Shown here: positions 40,242 through 48,286 of the stretch, one piece after another
How the letters are laid out: every line of letters starts with the position of its first letter
How positions within the stretch are numbered: position 1 is the stretch's first letter
Assembly: GCA_031382215.1 (NCBI GenBank)
Contig: JANMYQ010000188.1
Span: 1-64,000 of the forward strand
Reading direction: 5' to 3'
From: LGRD01 sp031382215
GTDB lineage: Bacteria > Pseudomonadota > Gammaproteobacteria > Burkholderiales > Burkholderiaceae_C
DNA length: 64,000 nucleotides
Position numbers and translations under genes: made by a program
The notes under the pieces: generated by a model
The model's database searches: none
What the model was told of the DNA's origin: nothing
What the model saw: the letters and a program-made list of their open reading frames with translations, nothing else

Positions 40242-43226
40242 TCAGGGATCGACGCGCACGATGGTCGGGTTGGGCAAACCGGCAGGGCCGCCGTAGGCCA
40301 CCGAGCCGAGATACTTGACGCCAGGCGTCAGGCCGCTCGTCGTGAGGCCGATGCTGCGGGTCTGGCCGGTGACCGCGGTGGTCGGGGCCGTGACCGTCAT
40401 GTTGCCCGCAGCGACAGTGCCCAGCACCCAGGCGTGCAGCTTGAACGGTGATGCGCCGGTTGGCAGCCCCCAGCCGTGCATGTACACCGTGTAGGTGCCC
40501 GGCGCCGGATTTACCAGGTTCACTTCCTCTGCCGAACCACCGCTGCCGCTGCTTCCGACCACTGTGCCAGCGCTGTTCGTCACGTACAGGTCGATGTCGG
40601 CACCGGCGGCCACGTCGGCGTCGAACAGCGAGAACCGGGCGTAACTGCTGCCCGCGGGAACCATGACCTGGACCGCTACCGTTCCGGTCGGGTCGGCCGG
40701 GTTGAAGGTCTGGTCCGGGTCCTGCGTGACGTTGCCGTCCGTCAGCGCGGCCGGGATCAGGCCGCGCGCCGTGGCGCTGAACGCCCCGTCATAGCCGAAG
40801 GTCACGCTGAAGGACGTGCCGACCTGCGCCGGTGCCGCCAGCGCCACCGGCCGCACCACCAACGGAATGCGCACGGTGTGCGTGCCGTCGGCCAGCCGCA
40901 GTTGGCCACCGCTGTAGTTGTTCAGCGCCGCCGAGGTGCGCGTGAACGACACCGTGAACGAGCGCGTCTGACCGGCCGCCAGCGTCAGCGTGGAAGGCGA
41001 TACCGACACGCCGAAACCGGCCATCCCGGTGATCGACGGGGTGTAGGTGGCCGGGTTGCCGCTCACGTTCGTGACGCGTCGGGTGACCGTTTGCACGCCG
41101 GCCATGTCGCCGATGGCGATCGAGGGTGAGTTGAAGTTGCTCGGGTCGAGCACCGGCACACCTGCCGAGGTGCAGAACGACGTGGGCAGCTGCGTGCCGC
41201 ACAGGAAGCCCAGCCAGTCGGCGAAGTTGGAGTCGAACACCAGGCCCGGGTCGGCTGCCGAATTGGGGCGAACGTGGCCCGCGCCCTGGCGGAAGATCAG
41301 CGCCGGGCTGTTTTCCGCCGCGGGTGGTGTGCCACCGTCGAGCACGTCGGTGGCGGTCGTCATCAGCGCCGACTTGATCGCCATCGGCGACCACGAAGGC
41401 TTGAGTTCCTTCATCAACGCGGCAAGGCCGGCCACGTGCGGGCTGGACATCGACGTGCCGCTGAGCAGGTCGAACAGTCGGCCGTTGTAGCCGATCGGCG
41501 AGACGGCCGCCAGGATGTCCTGACCCGGTGCAATGATGTCCGGCTTCAGCAGGTCGCCACCCGCGGCCAGCAGCGGGCCGCGCGAGGAGAACGAGGCCGT
41601 GAACGGCGCCGGGGCGTTGAACACCAGCGAGGCTGCATTGATGGCGGCGGTGGCGCCGGCGGTCGCCGCATAGGCCTTGACGGCCGGCCGATCGGTGTTC
41701 TGCAGGTGAACCGTGGGCACCGCGTGGAAGTCGGCATTCTGCGAGTTCGCGCTGGTGTTCAGCAGGATCATGCCCACGCCGCCCGCCGCTTGAACGGCGA
41801 GGCTCTTGTTGGTGCGCGCCGACACGCCGCGGTCGCAAACCACGATCTTGCCGGCCACCTTGGCCGGGTCGAGCACCGCCGCGCCGTCGGCGGCGCCGAA
41901 GCACAAGGCCAACGCCCCAGGATCAGCGCCAGGCAGGCCCGCCGCGGTCGAGTCGATGAGTTGCCGCGAGGACAGTGCCGCCGCGACAGAAGCCCCGAAG
42001 TAGGTAACGCCGTTGCCCAAGGTCACCGAGCCTTGGCCGTCCCGGTTGTGCGTGCCGGCCGCCACCGTGGTGATCCACGGGCTGGGGTGCGCCACAGTGC
42101 TGCTGGTCGGGCCGGAATTGCCGGCCGATGCGGCGACGAACACGCCGGCGTCGGCGGCGAACAGGAACGCGATCTCGACCGGGTCGCGGAAGTTGGTGCT
42201 GGTGCCGCTGATCGAGAAGTTGATGACGTCCACGCCGTCGGCCACTGCCTGGTCGATCGCCGCGACGCTGTCCACGCCCGCGCAGCCACCTTCGCCGCCG
42301 TTGCCCCAGCAGACCTTGTAGGTTGAAATGCGCGCTCGCGGCGCAATGCCGTTGATGCTGCCGAACACCGCTGCCGGCCCGGTAGCCGCCACGTTGGCGT
42401 TGCCGCCCGCGGTGGATGAGGTATGCGAGCCGTGGCCGTCCGCGTCGCGCGGAGAGTTGAATTCGTACGGGAACGCCGCCTTGATGCCGGCATTGCCTCC
42501 GAAGCCGGCGTTGAAGAACTGCGCGCCGATCAGTTTCTGGTTGCAGTGGCTCGCGGTGAAGGCTTCACCGGGTTTGCACTTGCCGTGCCAGCCGGGAAGT
42601 TGCTGGTAGTCCAGTTTGCCTTCCTGGGTGCCGTTGCCGTTGCTGCCGGTCCGGTCGGAAAAGCTCGGGTGTTCGGGCCAGATGCCGCTGTCGACGATGC
42701 CGATGACGACACCTTCGCCCTTGGCCTTGGTGGCCCAGAAGCCGGTGCTGCCGGTCAGGCCCAGAAAGGAAGGAGTGCTGCTGGTGTCGAGCTTGCGGAT
42801 CTCGTCCTTGGTCACGGCCAGCACGCCGGGCGTCTGCGCCAGCTTCTGGGCCTGAGCCTCGGTCAACTCGGCGGCGAAGCCGTTGAACACGTAGCCGTAG
42901 TTGTAGAGCTTGCGACCCCCGCCCACGCTGCCCAGCATCGAATCCTGGCGCGCCGCCAGGTAGCTCATGTAGCTGTAGACCCCGGGATTGTTCGGGTCGA
43001 TCTTCTGGCCCTTGCGCGGCTTGGTGGCCGCGTAGCCCTTGATGCCGCCTGCGTAGGCGGTGACGGGCTGCTCGGCCAACTGCACGATGTAGGCGTTGTT
43101 CGTGTAGCGGGCCTTGTGGGCGACGTTGCCCTCGGTGTCGCCCGGCTCCGCCCAGGCCGCGGTCGTCGCCAGTGCAGCGGCCAGCGTGGCCACGGCGAAC
43201 CGCTTGTATCCCCTTGGTGTTCGCAT
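40242..43226 (-). CDS. secreted subtilisin-family serine peptidase (S8), plant-subtilase-like
   Basis: 994 residues. Signal peptide to about WAE-27; inhibitor I9 propeptide (45-145, AYIVQLAEQPV and LYNYGYVFNGFAAELTEAQAQKL); peptidase S8 with D179 (GIVDSGIWPEH), H265 (DGHGSHTSSTAGG), oxyanion N370 (SAGNSG) and S592 (LSGTSMSSPHVAGL); a protease-associated insertion (about 425-535, KIVVCDRGVSARTNKSLAVQAAGGVGMILLN); a fibronectin-III-like domain (RRVTNVSGNPATYTPSI) and a pre-peptidase C-terminal domain (about 875-950, SYARFSLFDADVAAGADIDLYV). AAAGGAA precedes the ATG. The order matches plant subtilases plus a bacterial PPC domain. Probable extracellular protein degradation. Confidence 0.93.
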   Translation of the reverse strand: MRTPRGYKRFAVATLAAALATTAAWAEPGDTEGNVAHKARYTNNAYIVQLAEQPVTAYAGGIKGYAATKPRKGQKIDPNNPGVYSYMSYLAARQDSMLGSVGGGRKLYNYGYVFNGFAAELTEAQAQKLAQTPGVLAVTKDEIRKLDTSSTPSFLGLTGSTGFWATKAKGEGVVIGIVDSGIWPEHPSFSDRTGSNGNGTQEGKLDYQQLPGWHGKCKPGEAFTASHCNQKLIGAQFFNAGFGGNAGIKAAFPYEFNSPRDADGHGSHTSSTAGGNANVAATGPAAVFGSINGIAPRARISTYKVCWGNGGEGGCAGVDSVAAIDQAVADGVDVINFSISGTSTNFRDPVEIAFLFAADAGVFVAASAGNSGPTSSTVAHPSPWITTVAAGTHNRDGQGSVTLGNGVTYFGASVAAALSSRQLIDSTAAGLPGADPGALALCFGAADGAAVLDPAKVAGKIVVCDRGVSARTNKSLAVQAAGGVGMILLNTSANSQNADFHAVPTVHLQNTDRPAVKAYAATAGATAAINAASLVFNAPAPFTASFSSRGPLLAAGGDLLKPDIIAPGQDILAAVSPIGYNGRLFDLLSGTSMSSPHVAGLAALMKELKPSWSPMAIKSALMTTATDVLDGGTPPAAENSPALIFRQGAGHVRPNSAADPGLVFDSNFADWLGFLCGTQLPTSFCTSAGVPVLDPSNFNSPSIAIGDMAGVQTVTRRVTNVSGNPATYTPSITGMAGFGVSVSPSTLTLAAGQTRSFTVSFTRTSAALNNYSGGQLRLADGTHTVRIPLVVRPVALAAPAQVGTSFSVTFGYDGAFSATARGLIPAALTDGNVTQDPDQTFNPADPTGTVAVQVMVPAGSSYARFSLFDADVAAGADIDLYVTNSAGTVVGSSGSGGSAEEVNLVNPAPGTYTVYMHGWGLPTGASPFKLHAWVLGTVAAGNMTVTAPTTAVTGQTRSIGLTTSGLTPGVKYLGSVAYGGPAGLPNPTIVRVDP

Positions 43227-43434
43227 GCTCGTTCCTTTGTGCTCGGTGGTTGTCGTACCGGCAACGAATATCCGGTGGGAATTCGCTGCAGGCCTTGTCG
43301 GCCTTGCGCAGGTGGGCGCGAAAACCGACCACCCATTGGACAAGCGTCGCGCCCGCAGGCGTCTAGGGAATTCCCGGCACCTAGGTTGAAGTCCTCGTTG
43401 GAGCGGCGGGCTGAGCCCCGCAGGCCGCGGGCGG

Positions 43435-43923
43435 TCAGACCAGGTCGGCCACGTGCGGCGAGGCGCCGCGCAGGAACATCGTCGCGCCGCGCTCCGACGT
43501 GATCGGCGCATGCAGCGTGCCTTGGCGCGCCAGGTGAAAACCTCCGGCGTGCACTTCCAGGTTGTCGCCGATGCGCACCACGCCTTCGAGCACCACGCAT
43601 TCTTCGTCGATGGGGTGGCGGTGTGCGTCGATCACAGCGCCGGGCGCCAGCCGCAGCAGGTACGACATGACGCCGTCGGCCTCGTTCAGCACCTTGATGT
43701 CCACCCCCTGCTTGAACGGCTGCCAGGCATGGTCGGCGGCGTGCAGCGTGGTGTGGCCGGTTTCGGCGCGCGCAATGCGGTCCAGCACGCGGTGCTTGAT
43801 GCGTGCGGCGGTGGCCGGCGAGATCGTCTCGGCGAGCTGGTGGGCAGTCAGTTGGGCGATCAGGTCGGCGTCGATCTCCGGGGTATCGTCTGACGGGTCG
43901 GGCGTGTACATGGAAGCGGTCAT
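43435..43923 (-). CDS. ChrR-like cupin, putative anti-sigma factor
   Basis: 162 residues. N-terminal helical part (AEIDADLIAQLTAHQLAETI...RIKHRVLDRIARAE) and a C-terminal cupin with metal ligands H, H and E in DAHRHPIDEECVVLEG and later H in GGFHLARQGTLHAP. In Rhodobacter ChrR the N-terminal zinc anti-sigma domain carries H-x3-C-x2-C; that CxxC is absent here, so the sigma-binding part differs. Starts five bases after the sigma gene stop, and so is in one operon with it. Anti-sigma role is inferred from position and the ChrR cupin. Confidence 0.8.
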   Translation of the reverse strand: MTASMYTPDPSDDTPEIDADLIAQLTAHQLAETISPATAARIKHRVLDRIARAETGHTTLHAADHAWQPFKQGVDIKVLNEADGVMSYLLRLAPGAVIDAHRHPIDEECVVLEGVVRIGDNLEVHAGGFHLARQGTLHAPITSERGATMFLRGASPHVADLV

Positions 43924-43928
43924 TTCAA

Positions 43929-44723
43929 TTACGTGGCCAGTTGATCGCGCAGCCTGGTTTGAGCGCGCAGGATCAGCGATTTGACGGTGCCCAGCGGCAA
44001 GCCGGTCTGCTCACAGATTTCGCGGTGGGTCAGCTCGGCGTAGTAAGCCAGCCCGAGCACCCAGCGTTCGTGGGACGACAGCAGCGTCAGCGCCGCGTGC
44101 AGCCGCGTATCGGCCTGCGTGCCGCTGAGCAGTTCGTCCGGACCGGGCCGCTCGCTGGCGGTTTCGGACATCGATTCGGTGTCGGCTTCGACCTCGTGCG
44201 ACGCGCGCTGGCGGCGCAGCAGGTCGAGCGCGCGGCTGCGCACCAGTGTCAGCAGCCAGGTCACGGCGCTGCCACGTTGAACGTCGAAGCGGGCGGCCTC
44301 GCGCCAGGCCTGGAAGTAGGCATCGGCGAGCAGGTCGTCCAGGTCGGAGGCTTTGACCATGCGGCGCGCCAGCGCGCGCGCGTAGCCGATGGTCGTGTCG
44401 TAGAAGGCTTCGAAGGCGGTGGTCTTGCCGGCGGCGGCTTCGGTCAGCAGGCCGGCCAGCAATGCATCCCGCTCGGCCCGATCGGAGTGAGCGGGGTGGG
44501 CGGGGTGGGCAGCCTTGCCCGGTTCGGCCGACGGGTCGGTCGGGTCCGAAGCCAATCTGGGGGCGGGGTTCAAGGGAGCCTGCTGGCGGTCCGACGTAAA
44601 GCCCGCAAAAGTTAGCACATCCTTCGCGCCAGCGCCAGCGCTTGCTGAAGCAGGCTCGCCCGACGTCACAAGGCGCGGCACAAAGCGCGCAGGCACGGCG
44701 GGGCGGGTGAGGGCGAGGCTCAT
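43929..44723 (-). CDS. ECF RNA polymerase sigma factor, ECF11-like
   Basis: 264 residues from MSLALTRPAV, of which about the last 165 are the sigma factor: region 2 (AFEAFYDTTIGYARALARRMV..DLDDLLADAYFQAWREAARFDVQRGSAVTWLLTLVRSRALDLLRRQ) and region 4 (LLSSHERWVLGLAYYAELTHREICEQTGLPLGTVKSLILRAQTRLR). The first 95 residues are Pro/Ala/Ser-rich with an AHPAHPAH run and lack conservation. A matching promoter ends six bases before the ATG, so either the mRNA is leaderless or the true start is downstream (no convincing SD seen). Partner cupin follows. Confidence 0.88.
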   Translation of the reverse strand: MSLALTRPAVPARFVPRLVTSGEPASASAGAGAKDVLTFAGFTSDRQQAPLNPAPRLASDPTDPSAEPGKAAHPAHPAHSDRAERDALLAGLLTEAAAGKTTAFEAFYDTTIGYARALARRMVKASDLDDLLADAYFQAWREAARFDVQRGSAVTWLLTLVRSRALDLLRRQRASHEVEADTESMSETASERPGPDELLSGTQADTRLHAALTLLSSHERWVLGLAYYAELTHREICEQTGLPLGTVKSLILRAQTRLRDQLAT

Positions 44724-44728
44724 GCTGC

Positions 44729-44758
44729 GTCTACGTGTGCCGCGTCGGCGTGGATGCA
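44729..44758 (-). promoter_or_regulatory. ECF promoter of the sigma-factor operon
   Basis: On the minus strand: TGCATCC at 44758-44752, 16-base spacer, CGTAGAC at 44735-44729. Same elements and spacing as the two sites at 44824 and 48226. Predicts autoregulation of the sigma/cupin operon. The -10 element is only five bases before the annotated ATG. Confidence 0.75.
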
Positions 44759-44760
44759 AC

Positions 44761-44810
44761 CGGGCAGCCTGCAATCGGGGCAGCCTGCCATCGGGCAGCC
44801 TGCATTCGGG
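44761..44810. repeat. three tandem 15-16-bp repeats between two promoters
   Basis: CGGGCAGCCTGCAAT (44761-44775), CGGGGCAGCCTGCCAT (44776-44791) and CGGGCAGCCTGCATT (44792-44806), then CGGG. They lie exactly between the two divergent ECF promoters, so they may be protein-binding sites or only a replication slippage product. Confidence 0.75.
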
Positions 44811-44823
44811 AAGCGAAATGCGC

Positions 44824-44853
44824 TGCATCCGGCGCGCCCGCTGGTTCGTAGAC
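44824..44853 (+). promoter_or_regulatory. ECF promoter of the SRPBCC gene
   Basis: TGCATCC at 44824-44830, spacer of 16, CGTAGAC at 44847-44853, followed by ACCGGCA. It is 39 bases before the ATG at 44893 and leaves room for a leader with AAGGAGA. Confidence 0.78.
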
Positions 44854-44892
44854 ACCGGCAGTGGCCCCGCCCGAACCCCGAAGGAGACCGCC

Positions 44893-45378
44893 ATGACCCG
44901 CTACGCCGAAGTCCAGCACAGTGAATGGATCGATGCCCCACCCACCACGGTGCGCTCGCAATTTGCCGACCTGGAGCACCACATCCGCAGCAACGTGCAC
45001 CCCAAGCTGCGCTTCGAGTTGCTGTCCCAGGGCCCGAACCGAGCCCGCTTCGTGCAGGAAGTGCGCCTGCTGGGCCTGCGCCAGCGCGACGTGTTCGAGC
45101 GCCACATCACCGAAGACGGCTCGATGTGCGACCTGTCGGTGGAAGGCTTCAACCAGGGCGGTTCGCTCAACTTCGGCTTCGTGCCCGAGCGCGGCGGCAC
45201 GCGGGTGGACATCACGATCAAGCTGCCGATGCCCGGGCCGATGTTCCTGCTGCGCCGGCTGCTGGAGGCGCAGGTCCGGCGCGAAGTTCGCGCCGCGGCG
45301 CTGGAGGACAAGCGCGACATCGAGCAGCGCGGTTATGCGGCGCGGCCGGACGCGGCGAGCTTTCAGTTGGCAGCCTGA
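44893..45378 (+). CDS. SRPBCC-fold protein
   Basis: 161 residues of START/Bet v1-like sequence: EVQHSEWIDAPPTTVRSQFADLEHHIRSNVHPKLRFELLSQ, VRLLGLRQRDVFERHI and RVDITIKLPMPGPMFLLRRLLEAQVRREVRAAALEDKRDIE. Members bind hydrophobic ligands. AAGGAGA fixes the start. Transcribed divergently from the sigma operon behind the same ECF promoter type, so it is a likely regulon member. Confidence 0.85.
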   Translation: MTRYAEVQHSEWIDAPPTTVRSQFADLEHHIRSNVHPKLRFELLSQGPNRARFVQEVRLLGLRQRDVFERHITEDGSMCDLSVEGFNQGGSLNFGFVPERGGTRVDITIKLPMPGPMFLLRRLLEAQVRREVRAAALEDKRDIEQRGYAARPDAASFQLAA

Positions 45379-45394
45379 TGCGCTCTCGCCGCGG

Positions 45395-45886
45395 TCAAGG
45401 CGCCGCGGCCATTTGGGCTCGAATCGCTTCGACCCGCGCCCGGTTCAGGCCACGGTCGCCATGCCCGATGCGCGACGCCGAACGCACCTGCACCACACTG
45501 GCCGCCGGGTCGAACCAGAACTCCACATCGTCGACGAACTTCATCAGCGGCGTGGTGAACTGCGCGTACAGGTAGGCGGGCTCGCTCTTCACCACCCGTG
45601 CGCCGGGCATGGCCTCGACGATGCCGCGCAGCCGTGCCAGCGTGGCCGGGCCGTCACCCTTGAGTGGCAGCGGCTCGATCTGCGCAAACTCGCGCCGCGG
45701 GTGGTCGGGGTACAGCGCTGCCTGGCTGCTCACGCTGTTGGGCGTCTGGGCCGGGGGTTTCAGCCGGCCGTCGCGCACGCCCAGGTTGGCGGGCGCCTTG
45801 CCCTGCAGCAGCCCGAGCTGACCGGCCAGCACGGCCGCGGCGACCAGGACCACGACGCCGATCAACAACCACTTCAAGACCACCAT
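45395..45886 (-). CDS. DUF1499 membrane-anchored protein
   Basis: 163 residues from MVVLKWLLIG (GAGGGG upstream); an ATG six codons earlier is less well placed. One membrane anchor, then DUF1499: LKPPAQTPNSVSSQA, FAQIEPLPLKGDGPATLARL, YLYAQFTTPLMKFVDDVEFWFDP and VRSASRIGHGDRGLNRARVEAIRAQ. Function of the family is unknown. Convergent with the SRPBCC gene (16 bases). Confidence 0.92.
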   Translation of the reverse strand: MVVLKWLLIGVVVLVAAAVLAGQLGLLQGKAPANLGVRDGRLKPPAQTPNSVSSQAALYPDHPRREFAQIEPLPLKGDGPATLARLRGIVEAMPGARVVKSEPAYLYAQFTTPLMKFVDDVEFWFDPAASVVQVRSASRIGHGDRGLNRARVEAIRAQMAAAP

Positions 45887-45987
45887 GCGATGCCCCTCGT
45901 TCATGCGGGGGCGATTGTGACCGCGTGGTGATAATCCGACCGCTGCAGCGTTCAGCGACGCCCCTTTCCTGCGGCCGGAGACCCGTG

Positions 45988-47724
45988 ATGAGATTCTTCA
46001 AACCCCTGGCCTTGTGGCCGATGGGCTGTGCACTGGCAATCGGCTTTTGGGGCTGTGCGCCACTGCCACTGCCACCGGCGTCGGCCCCGCCACCGCCGGT
46101 GCCTCCGCGCACCGCGCCGCCGACGCCGACGCCGACGCCACCGCTGCCGCTGCCGCTGCCTGGCGTGCCACCGCCCGCGGTGGCGCCGGTTGTTCCATAC
46201 AGCGCCGCCGTGGCCGCGCGCTTCCCCGACCCCCCGGTGGACTACGCCACGCCTGCCTTCCAGGACGCGCGCACCGGCTTCACCACCAACGCCGAAGTGC
46301 AGACCCTGCTGCGCTCGCTGGCGACGCCGGGTGAAGCGGCCGGCCAGCCCAGCGTCACCGTGCTGAGCCTCGGCAGCTCGCAGAACGGTGTGCCGATCGA
46401 AGCGCTGCTGTTCAGCCGCGTGGGCGACCTGGCCCAGCGCGCCGCGCGCCCGACCGTGCTGCTGGTGGGCCAGCAGCACGGCGACGAACCGGCCGGCAGC
46501 GAGGCCTTGCTGGTCATCGCGCAGGAGCTGGCGCGGGGTCCGTTGATCCGCCTGCTGGACCGCATCAACGTGATCGTGCTGCCGCGCGCCAACCCCGATG
46601 GCGCGCAGGATGGCCGGCGCGTCACCGCCAGCGGCATCGATGCCAACCGCGACCACCTGCTGCTGCGCACGCCCGAGGCCCAGGCCCAGGCGCAACTGGT
46701 GCGCGAGTACCAGCCGATGGTGGTGATCGACGCACACGAATACACCGTGGTCGGGCGCTACCTCGAGAAGTTCGGCACCGTGCAGCGTTTCGATGCGTTG
46801 GTCCAGTACGCGATGACGGCCAACCTGCCGCCCTTCATCAGCAAGGCCGCGGAAGAGTGGTTCCGCGAACCGCTGCTGGCCGGCCTGAAGGAGCAGGGCC
46901 TCACGGCCGAGTGGTACTACACCACCTCGACCGACCTGCAGGACAAGAAGATCTCGATGGGTGGCACGCAGCCCGACACCGGGCGCAACGTCAACGGGCT
47001 GAAGAACGCGGTCAGCATCCTGATCGAGACGCGCGGCGTGGGCATCGGCCGGCTGCACCTGAAGCGCCGAGTGCACACGCACGTGACGGCCATGCGCAGC
47101 GTGCTGCAAAGTGCGCATGCGCGTGCGCCCGACCTGTTGAAGCTTCGCCAGTTCGTCGACAACGACGTGAGCCTGCAGGCGTGCCGCGGCGAGGTGGTGG
47201 TCGAGGCCGCGCCCACCCCCACCGAGTACACGCTGCTGATGCTGGACCCGGTCAGCGGCGCCGACAAGCCGCTCGCCGTCGCCTGGGATTCGGCGCTGGA
47301 GCTGCGCCCGCTGAAGACCCGCGCGCGCCCCTGCGGCTACTGGCTCGCGGCCGACCAGCAAGACGCGGTGGCGCGCCTGCGCAGCCTGGGCGTGCAGGTG
47401 CGCCGGATCACCGAGAACGGCGTGGCGCGCGGCGAGACCTACACCGAGACGGCGCGCGAAGAAGGCGCCCGCCTCGACGTGCGCGGCACGATCGCAGACG
47501 CCGCGCCGCTGCTGCGCCTGCAGGTGCAACTGGTGCCGGCGCTGATCGACGTGCCGGTGGGCAGCTTCTATGTGCCGCTGGACCAGCCACTGGCCAACCT
47601 GGTGGTGGCGGCGCTGGAGCCGGACACGCAGAACAGTTATGTCGCCAACCGCATCGTTCGCGACCTGGCGGCGCAGGTGCGCGTGCTGGCCCGGCCAGAA
47701 CTGAAGAGTGTGGCGGTGCCTTGA
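45988..47724 (+). CDS. M14-family zinc carboxypeptidase, lipoprotein
   Basis: 578 residues. Signal and lipobox-like GFWGC near 23, a Pro/Thr-rich linker (PPPPVPPRTAPPTPTPTPPLPLPLP), then M14 domain: zinc ligands H and E in GQQHGDEPAGSEAL, NPDGAQDGRR, INANRD-like GIDANRDHLLL, third ligand H in IDAHEYT, and catalytic Glu in SILIETRGVG. C-terminal 180 residues form beta domains. It should trim peptides in the periplasm or at the surface. ATG follows GGAGA. Confidence 0.9.
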   Translation: MRFFKPLALWPMGCALAIGFWGCAPLPLPPASAPPPPVPPRTAPPTPTPTPPLPLPLPGVPPPAVAPVVPYSAAVAARFPDPPVDYATPAFQDARTGFTTNAEVQTLLRSLATPGEAAGQPSVTVLSLGSSQNGVPIEALLFSRVGDLAQRAARPTVLLVGQQHGDEPAGSEALLVIAQELARGPLIRLLDRINVIVLPRANPDGAQDGRRVTASGIDANRDHLLLRTPEAQAQAQLVREYQPMVVIDAHEYTVVGRYLEKFGTVQRFDALVQYAMTANLPPFISKAAEEWFREPLLAGLKEQGLTAEWYYTTSTDLQDKKISMGGTQPDTGRNVNGLKNAVSILIETRGVGIGRLHLKRRVHTHVTAMRSVLQSAHARAPDLLKLRQFVDNDVSLQACRGEVVVEAAPTPTEYTLLMLDPVSGADKPLAVAWDSALELRPLKTRARPCGYWLAADQQDAVARLRSLGVQVRRITENGVARGETYTETAREEGARLDVRGTIADAAPLLRLQVQLVPALIDVPVGSFYVPLDQPLANLVVAALEPDTQNSYVANRIVRDLAAQVRVLARPELKSVAVP

Positions 47725-47751
47725 ACATTTCGATCTGACGGAGGAAAACCA

Positions 47752-48216
47752 ATGAAGAAGATTCTTGCGGTGCTGTTCGTGCTGGCGGCGTGCGGTGCCG
47801 CGGCCGACCAGGTCGGTGAAGTCGACACGGTGTTCAAGTTCATCGGGCCGGATCACAAGATCGTGGTCGATGCGCACGACGACCCCGGTGTACAGGGCGT
47901 CACCTGCTATGTGTCTCGCGCCAAGACCGGCGGCATCAAAGGCGCGCTGGGGCTGGCCGAAGACAAGGCCGAGGCGTCGATCGCCTGCCGTCAGGTCGGC
48001 CCGATCGTCATTTCCAAGCCGCTGCCGCAGCAGGAGGACGTTTACACCGAACGCATCTCGCTGGTGTTCAAGAAGCTGCGCGTCGTGCGCATGGTCGATG
48101 CCAAGCGCAACACGCTGGTCTACCTGACCTATTCCGACCGCGTGATCGAAGGTTCACCGCAGAACAGCGTCACCGCGGTGGCGGTGGATCGCGGTACGCC
48201 GATTCCGGTGAAGTAG
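47752..48216 (+). CDS. creA: CreA family protein
   Basis: 154 residues. Signal peptide MKKILAVLFVLAACGAAA, then CreA: VGEVDTVFKFIGPDHKIVVDAHDDPGVQGVTCYVSRAKTGGIKG, ASIACRQVGPI and the ending NSVTAVAVDRG. Periplasmic; role unknown (in E. coli creA sits in the CreBC operon but has no established function). ACGGAGG upstream. Probably separate from the downstream gene, which has its own ECF promoter. Confidence 0.93.
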   Translation: MKKILAVLFVLAACGAAADQVGEVDTVFKFIGPDHKIVVDAHDDPGVQGVTCYVSRAKTGGIKGALGLAEDKAEASIACRQVGPIVISKPLPQQEDVYTERISLVFKKLRVVRMVDAKRNTLVYLTYSDRVIEGSPQNSVTAVAVDRGTPIPVK

Positions 48217-48225
48217 CGGCGCGGC

Positions 48226-48255
48226 TGCATCCAGCGCGGGGTGGGCTTCGTAGAC
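48226..48255 (+). promoter_or_regulatory. ECF promoter of the SnoaL-like gene
   Basis: TGCATCC at 48226-48232, spacer of 16 bases, CGTAGAC at 48249-48255, then CCGGCA. Thirty-one bases before the ATG at 48287. Ten bases after the creA stop begins this element, so the gene is transcribed on its own. Extended match to the SRPBCC promoter: both have GCTGCATCC and TTCGTAGAC. Confidence 0.78.
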
Positions 48256-48286
48256 CCGGCATGTTCAACCTGCCGAGGAGCGATTC

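Noticed and set aside
44724..44894. longer sigma-factor start giving 57 more residues
   Set aside because: It would run through its own promoter and the tandem repeats and lacks a ribosome site.
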